This document shows positions 10,324 to 18,979 of a stretch of DNA of 64,000 nt, one piece after another. This stretch comes from Oscillatoria sp. SIO1A7. GTDB taxonomy: Bacteria > Cyanobacteriota > Cyanobacteriia > Cyanobacteriales > Laspinemataceae. Numbering within the stretch: the first letter of the stretch is position 1; each line of letters starts with the position of its first letter. The position numbers were made by a program, and so were the translations under genes. The stretch covers positions 160,171 to 224,170 of the forward strand of contig JAAHFN010000005.1 of NCBI GenBank assembly GCA_010672965.1. Direction: 5' to 3'. The notes below the pieces were generated by a model. It was not told the origin of the DNA. It ran no database searches and was given only the letters and a program-made list of their open reading frames with translations.

Positions 10324-11772
10324 TTATACCATTTCCTGAAGCTCGATCGCTTTTTGGTGGAGCTGCCCGGTGCCAACTTTTGTCTGAGCGATCGCGCTGG
10401 CAGTCTCTTTCGCAGCGCCGTTCAGGTGATTCATAGCCTCTGTGACCTGTTGAATAGAGATTGCTTGTTGCTGTGTCGCCATAGATATTTCCTGAGAATT
10501 AAAAAAAACTTGGTCTATCGCTTCTTGAACTTGCCCAAAAACTGCAGTTGTTTTTTCTGCTATTCTCGACCCTTCTTCAACACTTATAGAGCTATCGCTC
10601 GTAACCATTATCGTAGCATTAATAGCCCCTTCAATATCCGTCACCAAAGCATTAATATTTTCTGCTGATTGGCGGCTCTGGTCTGCCAGCTTGCGAATCT
10701 CAGCAGCGACGACACCAAATCCCAGACCGCGATCGCCAGCTCGGACGGCTTCTACCGCTGCGTTTAGCGCCAGCATATTCGTTTGAATGCTAAAATCGCT
10801 CACCATATCGGCGATTTTGCCGATTTGACTAGCAATATCTCTCAGTTGTTCTATCTTTATTTGCGTCCCTGCCATTGTTTGTTTGAGAGCGGCCATTTCC
10901 AACCGGGCTCGCTCTAATTCTTTGCTACCTTCCGCACATTGTGCTAGCACCTCTTTGGCCTTAATTGCGGCAGCATCCGCTTGCATCGCTGCTTGCTTAG
11001 AGGAAGCTTTCAATTCGTCCATTGTTACCGTAGTTTCCTCGAAAGAAGAAGCCTGCTGCTGGGTAATTCTCTCTTGCTCTTCTGTAGTCACAGCAATCTC
11101 AGTTGAGTAGGCGGCTATCGTATTAATAATATCTTTTAGGGTTGCGACGAGCGCCCGTCTTACTACAACAAAACCAATAGGAGAGCCAATTAGCAATGCT
11201 AGCAACAATAAAGGAATAAATATCGCTCTCGTATTTCTGTAAACTTCTGCTGCTTTTTGTCTTTCCTGCTTTGCAACTTGCAATTGTAAATCGCTTAATT
11301 CTTGCAGTTTAGCTGTTAAAGGGTCAATGCTGTCGTAGAGCGAACCGTCAAATTCTTCTAAGCCCGACCTATCTTCTTGCTCTAATACCCCCTTTAGTAG
11401 CTCTATTTCCCGATTTGCTTCAGTCAATAAAATTTCTATTTCATCAATAATTTGCCTTTCTTTTTGACTCAGATCTGTCTGTTTATATTTGTCCCAAATT
11501 GAACTAGCTGTACCAAGAGCAGAATTAATAGAGACAAGCGCATCACTGGCAGTCCATTTTTCTTCGCTAGCTTTGTTAACTGCATCAACAACAGTCAGCC
11601 CGTAAGCATCTGATATCAATTTTATTTGCTGCAAAGGGACTAAGCGATCGTCGTAAATCGTGCCCACTTGCCTGTCTATGTTTTCAAAACCTCGTAGGGA
11701 ATAAATACCCAATATCGCTAAACAGATCGGTGGAATGGCAAATCCTGCATACAGCGTTTGACCTAATTTCAT
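10324..11772 (-). CDS. methyl-accepting chemotaxis protein
   Basis: The protein has 482 residues. A membrane segment near residues 5-28 is followed by a helical periplasmic region (about 30-175, four-helix-bundle type) and a second membrane segment near 185-208 (FIPLLLLALLIGSPIGFVVV). The cytoplasmic signalling domain has the receptor hairpin motif GFGVVAAEIRKLADQSRQSA. There is no clear HAMP domain; the coiled signalling region starts right after the membrane. It is the second of two consecutive receptors in the che cluster and should feed CheA and CheB. Confidence 0.92.
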   Translation of the reverse strand: MKLGQTLYAGFAIPPICLAILGIYSLRGFENIDRQVGTIYDDRLVPLQQIKLISDAYGLTVVDAVNKASEEKWTASDALVSINSALGTASSIWDKYKQTDLSQKERQIIDEIEILLTEANREIELLKGVLEQEDRSGLEEFDGSLYDSIDPLTAKLQELSDLQLQVAKQERQKAAEVYRNTRAIFIPLLLLALLIGSPIGFVVVRRALVATLKDIINTIAAYSTEIAVTTEEQERITQQQASSFEETTVTMDELKASSKQAAMQADAAAIKAKEVLAQCAEGSKELERARLEMAALKQTMAGTQIKIEQLRDIASQIGKIADMVSDFSIQTNMLALNAAVEAVRAGDRGLGFGVVAAEIRKLADQSRQSAENINALVTDIEGAINATIMVTSDSSISVEEGSRIAEKTTAVFGQVQEAIDQVFFNSQEISMATQQQAISIQQVTEAMNHLNGAAKETASAIAQTKVGTGQLHQKAIELQEMV

Positions 11773-11986
11773 ATCTTTTACCTGGAGGAACCCCGAAAGA
11801 GAAGACTGGGAGAAGTTATACCAAATCAGCTTAATTGCTATTGTAGGACGTATATCTTGCTGTCTGCTTAAATAATTTTTTATTATTTTTGTGAATACCG
11901 TCCTGGCTTTTTATTTATTTTGCTTAAGTCGAGTCTAACCTATCTCTTGCTAGCAATCAAATATAACTTCTCCCAAAGCGGCTATA

Positions 11987-13429
11987 CTAAACCATTGATT
12001 GCAACTCTTGGGCGACTGATTTGAGCTGTTGCGTACTGGTTTTACATTGAGCGATACCCGTAGCAATTTGCGCCGCCGCTTGGGTTAGCTCGTTCATGGA
12101 AGTCGCTATCTGTTGAATTGCTGTCAGTTGCTGTCTCGCACTTAGGGAGCTTTGTTGATTGTTCAAAGCTACCTCGTCCATAGCTAAGACTATTTTATCG
12201 ACAGTTTTGGTTCCGGCCGCCGTAACTTCTACCGAAGCATTGGTTGCCATTTGTATTTCAGCTACGATATCCCCAATTTTTTTTGCAGCTTGTTTGCTTT
12301 GCTCTGCTAATTTTCTAATTTCGCTAGCAACCACGCCAAAACCTTTTCCATGTTCGCCAGCGCGAACTGCCTCTACGGCAGCATTCAAAGATAGCATATT
12401 GGTCTGGCCAGCCAGCTCGCTGACTAAATCGGAAATGTTAGCAATCTGATTGGTCTGCTGACTCAAACGCCGAACCTGCTGGGAGATAGCCTGCATGGTT
12501 TCCTTGAGAGTTCCAACGTTTTCGCTTAACTGCCCCGGGGAAATTTGTCCTGTTATCTGAGTAGAGCGATCGCTACCCTCCCCACGGGTAGAATCTAGAA
12601 GGGCTAAGACTTCCTTGGCTTTAAAAGCTGCAGCCTCTGCTTGGTTTGCTGCTTCCGAGGAGGCCGCACTTAATTCCTCTATCGTAACAGTAGTTTGATT
12701 AATAGAACTAGACTGGGCAGCAGTGGTGCGTTCCTGTTCTTCTACGGCAGCAGCGATTTCCCTGGAAGAGGAAGCCTGGGTATCCACTATTTCTGCTATT
12801 GTCCGAGCAATCCGCGAGGCCACCCAATAACCCACGCCTAAAGCAAAGATTATTGCAACCAAACCACCCACGATTAAGACCCAGAGCAATAGTTCTAGAG
12901 TTTTTTTGCTTTTTTGTTCCTTTGCTCTTTGCAATTCATCCTCTTTATTAGCAAAACTATCCAGCATTTCGGTTAGTAGTTCTGTCATGGCTTGGGTTTG
13001 ATTAGTGGAAAAATCTTTAAGAGCCGCTTCTCGTCGATCGCTCTGGACTAAAGATATCCAGTTTTGGGTAGCCCCAGATATTCTATCCCCCAGGACTACG
13101 ATTTTATTTAGCTTTATTCGTTGTTCTCGATTTTGCAGCCTTGCATAGAGATTCTCTACTGATTTTTTATAGCGATTGATTCCTTCCTGAAATTTTTCTT
13201 CGCTCGCAGCATCCGGCACCAGAATGAAACTGGCTGCTTCGCCTTGAATGTTGGCAACTGCTAAAGCCATACTGTCTGCTGCTGCAACAATTTCTCGCTC
13301 CGTAATGGCTGTAGTTATCGATTGTTGGGCGATCGCTACGTTAGGATAAACCACTACTGCCATCAGCAGCGAGAGCAGCAGGGGTACTGAATATCCCAAT
13401 AAGATACGATTTTTGAGTTTTTTTAACAT
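11987..13429 (-). CDS. methyl-accepting chemotaxis protein
   Basis: This 480-residue receptor shares its layout with its downstream neighbour: membrane segment near 12-34, periplasmic helices, membrane segment near 183-205 ([20 protein letters not shown]) and a cytoplasmic signalling domain with [20 protein letters not shown]. No typical HAMP region is evident. The start at 13429 has a strong AGGAGAAGGAG ribosome site that abuts the ATG. The 214-bp gap to the next receptor and the 149-bp gap from the CheW gene fit one transcription unit. The ligand is unknown. The two receptors probably arose by duplication and diverged in the sensory part. Confidence 0.92.
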   Translation of the reverse strand: MLKKLKNRILLGYSVPLLLSLLMAVVVYPNVAIAQQSITTAITEREIVAAADSMALAVANIQGEAASFILVPDAASEEKFQEGINRYKKSVENLYARLQNREQRIKLNKIVVLGDRISGATQNWISLVQSDRREAALKDFSTNQTQAMTELLTEMLDSFANKEDELQRAKEQKSKKTLELLLWVLIVGGLVAIIFALGVGYWVASRIARTIAEIVDTQASSSREIAAAVEEQERTTAAQSSSINQTTVTIEELSAASSEAANQAEAAAFKAKEVLALLDSTRGEGSDRSTQITGQISPGQLSENVGTLKETMQAISQQVRRLSQQTNQIANISDLVSELAGQTNMLSLNAAVEAVRAGEHGKGFGVVASEIRKLAEQSKQAAKKIGDIVAEIQMATNASVEVTAAGTKTVDKIVLAMDEVALNNQQSSLSARQQLTAIQQIATSMNELTQAAAQIATGIAQCKTSTQQLKSVAQELQSMV

Positions 13430-13578
13430 CTCCTTCTCCTTTTTTAGCCACTCCCGTTAAAACTAGACATGGCGATCGGTTGCCTTAGCAGAATTGCTTT
13501 TAATCGCCTATTGTTCGTCTTACCACTGTTAAAAAATACTTACTGGGCTCTTTTTACTTTCATAAAAAGCCAGTCCGC

Positions 13579-14655
13579 TTACACTTCTTCATTAATCTCC
13601 AGCTCGCCTCGAAGAAGCATTTTCCCTATATCTAGCAAACTCATCATTCTCTCGCCGTAGGGAGCCGTACCGCGCAGGTATTCTTCATTAGCAGCCGAAT
13701 GCACTGCTGCTGGCATGGGAGTAAGTTGGGAAGGATGGAGATACATCACGTCTCGCACTTCATCAATCATTACCCCAGCCACAATATCATCTACGCTAAC
13801 AATTGCCGCGCTCGGGGTTTGCCCTAAATTGGCGATCGGCATATTTAAAACACCGCGAATATCGACCAAGGTGACAATTTCCCCTCGCAGGTTAATATTG
13901 CCCGCGATCTGCTGCCCTACGCAAGGGATAGGGGTAATTTGCTCGACTTCTGTAAATTCGCGAACTATATTAAGGTCTATGCCAAAGTATTCTCCATTCA
14001 AACCTACCACAGCTAAAGGCATCAAACCCGTAAAATCTTCACTCTCTGTCGGTCGCATTAAGTTCTCGGCTCGCTCCCGAAAAATTCCTCGCTCTTCCTC
14101 GCTCGCATTGGGACAGAACGATCGCTCTGGTTTATCTGGTTTAATACTTGACTTGTCTGCTCTGTCGATTTCTTCCCTATCTGTCGAACTACAGAAATCC
14201 CCATTGAATGGATCTGCTGAATCGGAATACTCGATCGCTTTGTCTGGATCGAGCAGCATATAAATGTCAGCCCCTAATTTCGCAAACCCAGCTATAAAAT
14301 TGTGGAATTTTTTGGCCTGTTTTCCTCCATATGCTATTTGCTCCTCCACCAATTCTTCCGCAATCTCTTTTACTTCATGTACTTCGTTAACAATTATGCC
14401 TACTTTAAATCCAGCACGTTCCAAAACTAAGACGCTATCGGTAACTTTATATTCTCTATTTTCATAGCCAAAACGCAGCGCCAAACTCATCACTGGCAAG
14501 ATATAACCTCGCAAATTCAAAACTCCGACGATATCCCAGGGTGCCTCCTCAATAGGCGTTAACTCTGGCAGGAAAAAAATTTCTCTAACCGCTTCTGTTT
14601 CTACTCCATAGCGCAGTCCATTTAAAGTAAAAATTAGATAAGATTTATATTTCAT
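13579..14655 (-). CDS. double CheW-domain chemotaxis coupling protein
   Basis: CheW proteins couple receptors to CheA. This 358-residue protein carries two CheW domains in tandem. The first (about 1-150) has LRYGVETEAVREIFFLPE and VGVLNLRGYILPV. The second (about 205-345) has YFGIDLNIVREFTEVEQ and AGNINLRGEIVTLVDI. An acidic linker without conserved features joins them. It is the first gene of the che cluster on the minus strand. Tandem CheW proteins occur in several non-E. coli chemosensory systems and may crosslink receptors; that role is inferred. Confidence 0.9.
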   Translation of the reverse strand: MKYKSYLIFTLNGLRYGVETEAVREIFFLPELTPIEEAPWDIVGVLNLRGYILPVMSLALRFGYENREYKVTDSVLVLERAGFKVGIIVNEVHEVKEIAEELVEEQIAYGGKQAKKFHNFIAGFAKLGADIYMLLDPDKAIEYSDSADPFNGDFCSSTDREEIDRADKSSIKPDKPERSFCPNASEEERGIFRERAENLMRPTESEDFTGLMPLAVVGLNGEYFGIDLNIVREFTEVEQITPIPCVGQQIAGNINLRGEIVTLVDIRGVLNMPIANLGQTPSAAIVSVDDIVAGVMIDEVRDVMYLHPSQLTPMPAAVHSAANEEYLRGTAPYGERMMSLLDIGKMLLRGELEINEEV

Positions 14656-15236
14656 GGTGGCAGTAATTATTGCTATCTAGAGTCCGGTGCTAGGCTGCTG
14701 CTAGACACTCATCCTACAAATAGAGCCTTTAAAGCTAACAAAATACAAAACAAAGCTGCCAGTCATTGCCAGCAATAATTTTATCTATTTTCCCGAGGAA
14801 AATTTTATAGCAGTAAGCGGTCAGCTATCAGCGGTCAGCTATCAGTCAAAGTCTTGCCTTTCTTAGCTATGAGTATTTTGTAACCGTCCTAACCTTACTG
14901 TGTAGTGCTATAATGGTCAAAATGCACTACTCATTAAGGTTAGGGCAACTAAAAGTTTACCAAAGCTACTAACGGCGATACTTGTACTTAAGGCTGATTG
15001 CTGATAGCTAATTGCTGAAAGCTATCAAAGGCCCATCATCTAAAGCAAAGCGGATTGATTCTGGCTAAAGCTTGGAATGCGATCGCACAACTATTATATT
15101 CTTTCACTTAAAACATATTGTCAACATATAATATTATATTTAGTTATTGTTTATTTTCTGCTAAATCCCCAATATTTTGACAGTTAGCAAAGAACTATGT
15201 TAACATCAATAGATAGTATTCTCTAAATCAACATCA
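14656..15236. other. intergenic region between divergent che cluster and HNH gene
   Basis: There is no gene. An imperfect palindrome at about 14881-14950 pairs CTAACCTTACTGTGTAGTGC with GCACTACTCATTAAGGTTAG. Fragments of the same repeat occur near 42060-42105 and 60505-60545. AGCTATCAGCGGTCAGC units flank it. A TTGACA hexamer at 15177-15182 could be the -35 of the HNH gene, but no good -10 is seen, so the promoter is only a suggestion. Confidence 0.5.
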
Positions 15237-15749
15237 ATGGGCAAGGTTCTAGTCCTGAACGCCTCTTACGAACCGCTAAACATAACCAGTTGGCGGCGGG
15301 CGATAGTATTATTGCTCAAAGGCAAAGCAGAGCAGCTCGAACATAATGGTAGGTATATATATACAGACTTAGCGCTGCCCACGGTCATTCGACTGCGCCA
15401 TTATGTACGAGTTCCCTACAAAGAAATTCCCCTAACCCGACGTAACATCCTCGACCGGGACAATCACACCTGTCAATACTGCGGTTATGTTGGGCCAGAT
15501 TTGACTCTAGATCATGTACTGCCCCGATCGCGCGGTGGAGGCGAGACCTGGGAAAATCTAGTTGCCGCTTGCGTCCGCTGCAATGTCAAAAAAGGCAATC
15601 GCACGCCCAAGGAGGCGGATATGCCCTTGGCGCGATCGCCGCGCAAACCATATAGCAGCCTCTACTTTGAGGTCAGGAAACATCTCAGGAGCGGGATGCA
15701 TCAAGAGTGGCAAAAATATGTAATTGGTATCGGAAACCCCAGCAATTGA
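15237..15749 (+). CDS. HNH endonuclease family protein
   Basis: This 170-residue protein has a clear HNH zinc-finger nuclease core at about residues 78-122: CQYCGY, then LTLDHVLPRSRGG with the catalytic DH, then ENLVAACVRCNVKKGN. The N-terminus (VLVLNASYEPLNITSWRRA) is typical of a widespread cyanobacterial/bacterial HNH family of unknown substrate. It stands alone on the plus strand, and its last codons overlap a terminator hairpin. A housekeeping DNA-processing role is more likely than a mobile-element role, but this is not settled. Confidence 0.88.
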   Translation: MGKVLVLNASYEPLNITSWRRAIVLLLKGKAEQLEHNGRYIYTDLALPTVIRLRHYVRVPYKEIPLTRRNILDRDNHTCQYCGYVGPDLTLDHVLPRSRGGGETWENLVAACVRCNVKKGNRTPKEADMPLARSPRKPYSSLYFEVRKHLRSGMHQEWQKYVIGIGNPSN

Positions 15750-15770
15750 TTCAATGCTGGGGTTTTTATT
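15735..15770 (+). terminator. Rho-independent-type terminator of the HNH gene
   Basis: AACCCCAGCA (15735-15744) pairs perfectly with TGCTGGGGTT (15755-15764), followed by a T-rich tail. The left arm lies within the last codons of the HNH gene. It may also end the convergent transcript from 16705. Confidence 0.8.
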
Positions 15771-15778
15771 TAGCGCCT

Positions 15779-16705
15779 CTATAGCTGAGGCGCGCCGATA
15801 CCTTCTTGGCAATTGACATACATCCGAGAACCCATATTTTCATCGTCCGTTCCGATCGCCACCCCCTCTGCAAAACCCGATATCAATTCAATTCCTTCTG
15901 CTTTATAACTATCGAACTTATACAAAGGTTCTAGAACGGGATTTGCCTCGAATTGGATTTGCTCATTTTGGATGCCAAAGGTGCCAGCCATATAGACCGC
16001 CGATTCAAATGGCCCATCATTGCCATTATCCGTTGCCGAAGTGATATACGCTTTCCCCGTCGGATCGATCTTTAGGTCGGAAATATGGCGAACATTCCCA
16101 ATAGGCCAGGGCACTTTCACTTCAGTCGAACCTTCTAGAGAAATGCGATCGGTAGTAGGATCGAACCAACCCCAATAAAGAACCGCCGGATCTTCATTGC
16201 TACCCCGGTGCGCCCACACTGCCAAAAACTTATCCTCAATAATCTGTATGGCAAAAGCTTCAAAGTTACTTCCGGGCACAATTCCTGGTAAATCCAATAC
16301 TTTCAGAACCGAGATGTTTTTGTTCCCATCAATCTGAAAATGGTAAACTTTTCCCCGACTGGTGGAGGCCATCAAAGAAGGTCTATCCAAGCTCGGTACT
16401 GCAGTGAGTCCTTCTAAATCCACGGGCAACTCTATATTATCTGGCCAGCTTAAGGGTAAATATTCCGGTTCCTCATTAGGCTTAATAGTGACGATTGCCA
16501 GCCGCCCTTCGTCGGCTCTTTTATTATCGTGGACGATTGCAAAAGAACAAAAATCCTTCTCTTCATCCATCAAAACCATGCCGCTGATTCCGAACAAAAT
16601 ACCATTGCGAACCAGACGCCACTCCCCGGCTCGCACCGGCTGATTTATAAAAGAAAATACACCCCAGCAGGCCAGGGTTATCAGCAACCGTTGCAATTTA
16701 GCCAT
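15779..16705 (-). CDS. exported protein of unknown function, beta-propeller-like
   Basis: The 308-residue product has a signal peptide (LLITLACWGVFSFINQPVRA, cleavage probably after residue 26). The mature part is rich in short beta stretches with repeated patterns such as DLEGLTAVPSL, FEAFAIQII and LKIDPTGKAYITSA, reminiscent of extracellular propeller or phytase-like esterase folds. No catalytic motif can be named. It converges on the HNH gene with only 29 bp between the stop codons. Confidence 0.7.
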   Translation of the reverse strand: MAKLQRLLITLACWGVFSFINQPVRAGEWRLVRNGILFGISGMVLMDEEKDFCSFAIVHDNKRADEGRLAIVTIKPNEEPEYLPLSWPDNIELPVDLEGLTAVPSLDRPSLMASTSRGKVYHFQIDGNKNISVLKVLDLPGIVPGSNFEAFAIQIIEDKFLAVWAHRGSNEDPAVLYWGWFDPTTDRISLEGSTEVKVPWPIGNVRHISDLKIDPTGKAYITSATDNGNDGPFESAVYMAGTFGIQNEQIQFEANPVLEPLYKFDSYKAEGIELISGFAEGVAIGTDDENMGSRMYVNCQEGIGAPQL

Positions 16706-16738
16706 ATCTAACCCTCCGGCGATAAGGAGACAAGTATT

Positions 16739-16868
16739 TTAGGGTGTAGGGTGTAGGGCGTGGGAAGGGTGGAAGAATTAAATTAAACAAAATTCGTGAA
16801 CCCACACTCCCCACACTCCCCACACTCCCCCCAGCTCTCTTTGCCTACACCCTACACCCTACACCCTA
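16739..16868. repeat. long hairpin repeat (GGGTGTA/TACACCC type) overlapping the queG stop
   Basis: The left arm is AGGGTGTAGGGTGTAGGG and the right arm is the complementary TACACCCTACACCCTACACC, with a GGAAGGGTGG and CCACACTCCC layer inside. The right arm provides the last residues (RV) and the TAG stop of queG. The same kind of hairpin is seen in many intergenic regions here and inside the giant gene at 48359-58402. Confidence 0.7.
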
Positions 16869-17824
16869 ATTAAAGAGGCTCTGGCATTGCGTCGCAGCAT
16901 CTCTGGTTTAATCCGCCGCAGGGCAGATGCCGGAAAGCGTCGATTCCAATCTTCATCTGAAATTTCTGCCAATTCCTGCAAGGTCGGCGCTACATTCTCC
17001 GGGTAAGGCTGAAAGTCTGCTATGTCTGTTTCCTTGGCAAAACGCTCGTTCCAAGGACAGACATCCTGGCAAATGTCGCAACCGGCAACCCATCCTTGCA
17101 TATTAGTTTGAATAGATTCTGGCAATTCTTCCGAGCGATTTTCAATAGTGTGATAGGCGATGCAGCGATTGGCATTTACCACAAAAGCCGGCGCGATCGC
17201 ACCTGTAGGACAAGCCTCAATACATCGAGTGCAAGTACCGCAATGTTGGGAATGAGGGCGATCGGGACTTAAGGGTATATTGGTTAAAATTTCCCCTAAG
17301 AATACCCAAGAGCCATATTCCCTAGTTATGACATTGCTGTTTTTGGCAATCCAACCAATCCCGGCAAGTTGCGCCCAAACCTTATCTTGTATAGGGCCAG
17401 TATCCACATAGTAACGGGCTTGGATTCCTGGGTCTTGGGCTCGCAGCCAATCCGATAAAACTTTCAGTTTTTTCTGCATTACCCGGTGGTAGTCTCTACC
17501 CCAACCATAGCGGGATATTTTTGCGTATTCTTTTCCTTCGGGATGTTTGTGGGGACTGTAGTAGTTGAGAGCTACGCAGATAACAGAATGCACCTCTGGC
17601 ATAGCTTGGCGTATATTCTGGCGCTTGGGGTTAGCCATCCAGTTCATATCTGCTTGATAGCCTTTGCCCAGCCAGTCCCCGAGAGCGGCGATCGCTTCGG
17701 ACAGCTTCTCCCTCGAATCCTCTACATTAGCAATCCCCACCTTGTGAAAGCCCAGTTCTAAGGCTTTTTCCTTAATTTGACTGCTGCTAATTATAGTTTT
17801 TTCTTTTGCTAACTCAGGAGCCAT
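16859..17824 (-). CDS. queG: epoxyqueuosine reductase
   Basis: QueG catalyses the last step of queuosine synthesis, reducing epoxyqueuosine to queuosine at tRNA position 34, with cobalamin and two 4Fe-4S clusters. The ferredoxin-like motifs are visible as CGTCTRCIEACPTGAI and CDICQDVCPW near residues 190-260. The N-terminal reductase part has KVGIANVEDS and the conserved WMANPKR and DTGPIQDK stretches. I chose the ATG at 17824; the frame extends to a TTG at 17848 without support. The C-terminus (SLIRV) ends inside a hairpin repeat. queC, an early gene of the same pathway, lies at 62366. Confidence 0.93.
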   Translation of the reverse strand: MAPELAKEKTIISSSQIKEKALELGFHKVGIANVEDSREKLSEAIAALGDWLGKGYQADMNWMANPKRQNIRQAMPEVHSVICVALNYYSPHKHPEGKEYAKISRYGWGRDYHRVMQKKLKVLSDWLRAQDPGIQARYYVDTGPIQDKVWAQLAGIGWIAKNSNVITREYGSWVFLGEILTNIPLSPDRPHSQHCGTCTRCIEACPTGAIAPAFVVNANRCIAYHTIENRSEELPESIQTNMQGWVAGCDICQDVCPWNERFAKETDIADFQPYPENVAPTLQELAEISDEDWNRRFPASALRRIKPEMLRRNARASLIRV

Positions 17825-17883
17825 TATCGCCGAACCTAAACTCGTCAACTAATTGCTTTAAGACATAGCACGGACACTTGAGA

Positions 17884-18024
17884 TATAGCGGTTCTCAAAT
17901 TGATGTAAGGTTTCTGGGGCGAAGCATCCCTGTACGGAAATTCCTGTTATACAGCAAAGATGGTCAAGGGGGATGCTGTCGCCCCTACGTTTTCGTTCAT
18001 TACACTTATTTCAGAAACGCTATA
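17884..18024. repeat. MITE-like element, family A, copy A1
   Basis: The element starts TATAGCGGTTCTCAAATTGA and ends CAGAAACGCTATA. Inside, GGGGCGAAGCATCCC is followed by its inverted partner GGGATGCTGTCGCCCC. Other copies lie at 47967-48096, 48204-48355, 35585-35863 and 42153-42440, with a partial one at 42540-42636. Confidence 0.8.
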
Positions 18025-18238
18025 GACGCGCATTACTCTACCTTTTCCCTACCCGCACAGACATTTTAGAGTGGATTAGATTGGAATAATGCACCCCTGA
18101 ATCTCACCCCCTGAATCGCACGCTCCCTCGCCATTAATTGAGTAAATCTCCAAGCAAGCAGGTGGCGAATGCGGAATCGATGTTTCCAAAGCATTGCTAG
18201 AGTTTTTCTTAGATATAGCATCTACGCAATATTTGCTT

Positions 18239-18409
18239 AGGGCAATCTTATTGTTTGCCAAAGCAATCGTCCCGACAATGCAGGGGTCTAGCTGACTGCG
18301 GACAGCTAACTGCTTACTGCTATAGGGCAATCTTATTGTTTGCCAACCTACATCCCGACAATGCTGCGATCTAGCTGAATGCTGACAGCTAACTGCTTAC
18401 TGCTATAGG
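18239..18409. repeat. 85-bp tandem duplication
   Basis: Two adjacent imperfect copies begin AGGGCAATCTTATTGTTTGC at 18239 and 18324 and end CAGCTAACTGCTTACTGC. There is no coding support. The whole 17825-18547 interval contains only this duplication and the family A element. Confidence 0.75.
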
Positions 18410-18547
18410 AGTATTTTTGGCGCTCGTGAAGAGCGCAGACTCCTTATGGCGATATCGCTCCGCTTGCAATTACAAAATTTTCTGTATTTTCTGCGAACCG
18501 AATCGCCCTTAAAAAAGCGGCTCTTTAAAAAGCGGCTAATTGGTAAC

Positions 18548-18976
18548 TTAAGATGCTTCTGCTTCTGCCAAACTCGTTTGCAACTTAAGACAGTTACCAC
18601 CATCTGGTTGCAAATTATATTCTACTCTGTCCATCAATCTCTTCATAATCAGCCAGCCATACCCGCCGTCTGGCATTTTTTCGGGAACGGGTTCGGAATA
18701 ATCAGAAAGGTCATAGCCCTGCCCTTGGTCCCAAACTTCGAGAGCAATATCGCGCTCCTTGAGTTCCAAGCGCAGCAGCACTGGTACATTTGGCTGTTCT
18801 TTGTGAGCGTGACGAACCACATTAGAATATGCTTCTGCTAAAACCAGACGCCAGCGATTCGACTGACGAGGCCAATCCAGATGACTTCCTAGCTCCATTT
18901 CCAGACTGCTCAAAAGCCAACTTTCCACAATAGTCAGAAACCGCAAGTCGCTTGGGACGTGCAACTCAGTTCTCAT
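18548..18976 (-). CDS. RsbW-like anti-sigma/serine kinase (HATPase)
   Basis: The 142-residue protein is a single GHKL ATPase domain of the RsbW/SpoIIAB type. An N box is visible (LAEAYSNVVRHAHKE), as are G1 (VWDQGQGYDL) and a G2-like GGYGWLIMKRLMD. Such proteins phosphorylate an anti-sigma antagonist (STAS domain) and bind partner proteins. It starts 3 bp after the stop of the upstream PP2C gene, so the two are almost certainly co-translated as a partner-switching pair. No STAS antagonist or sigma factor is present locally. Confidence 0.9.
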   Translation of the reverse strand: MRTELHVPSDLRFLTIVESWLLSSLEMELGSHLDWPRQSNRWRLVLAEAYSNVVRHAHKEQPNVPVLLRLELKERDIALEVWDQGQGYDLSDYSEPVPEKMPDGGYGWLIMKRLMDRVEYNLQPDGGNCLKLQTSLAEAEAS

Positions 18977-18979
18977 TGA

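Noticed and set aside
10154-10668. Plus-strand frames over the 3' end of the methyl-accepting protein and its downstream spacer
   Set aside because: They are antisense to a well-supported receptor gene and start in CACCCCACACCC repeats.
18076-18330. 84-codon minus-strand frame near the tandem duplication
   Set aside because: It lies over the 85-bp repeat and has no family resemblance or ribosome site.
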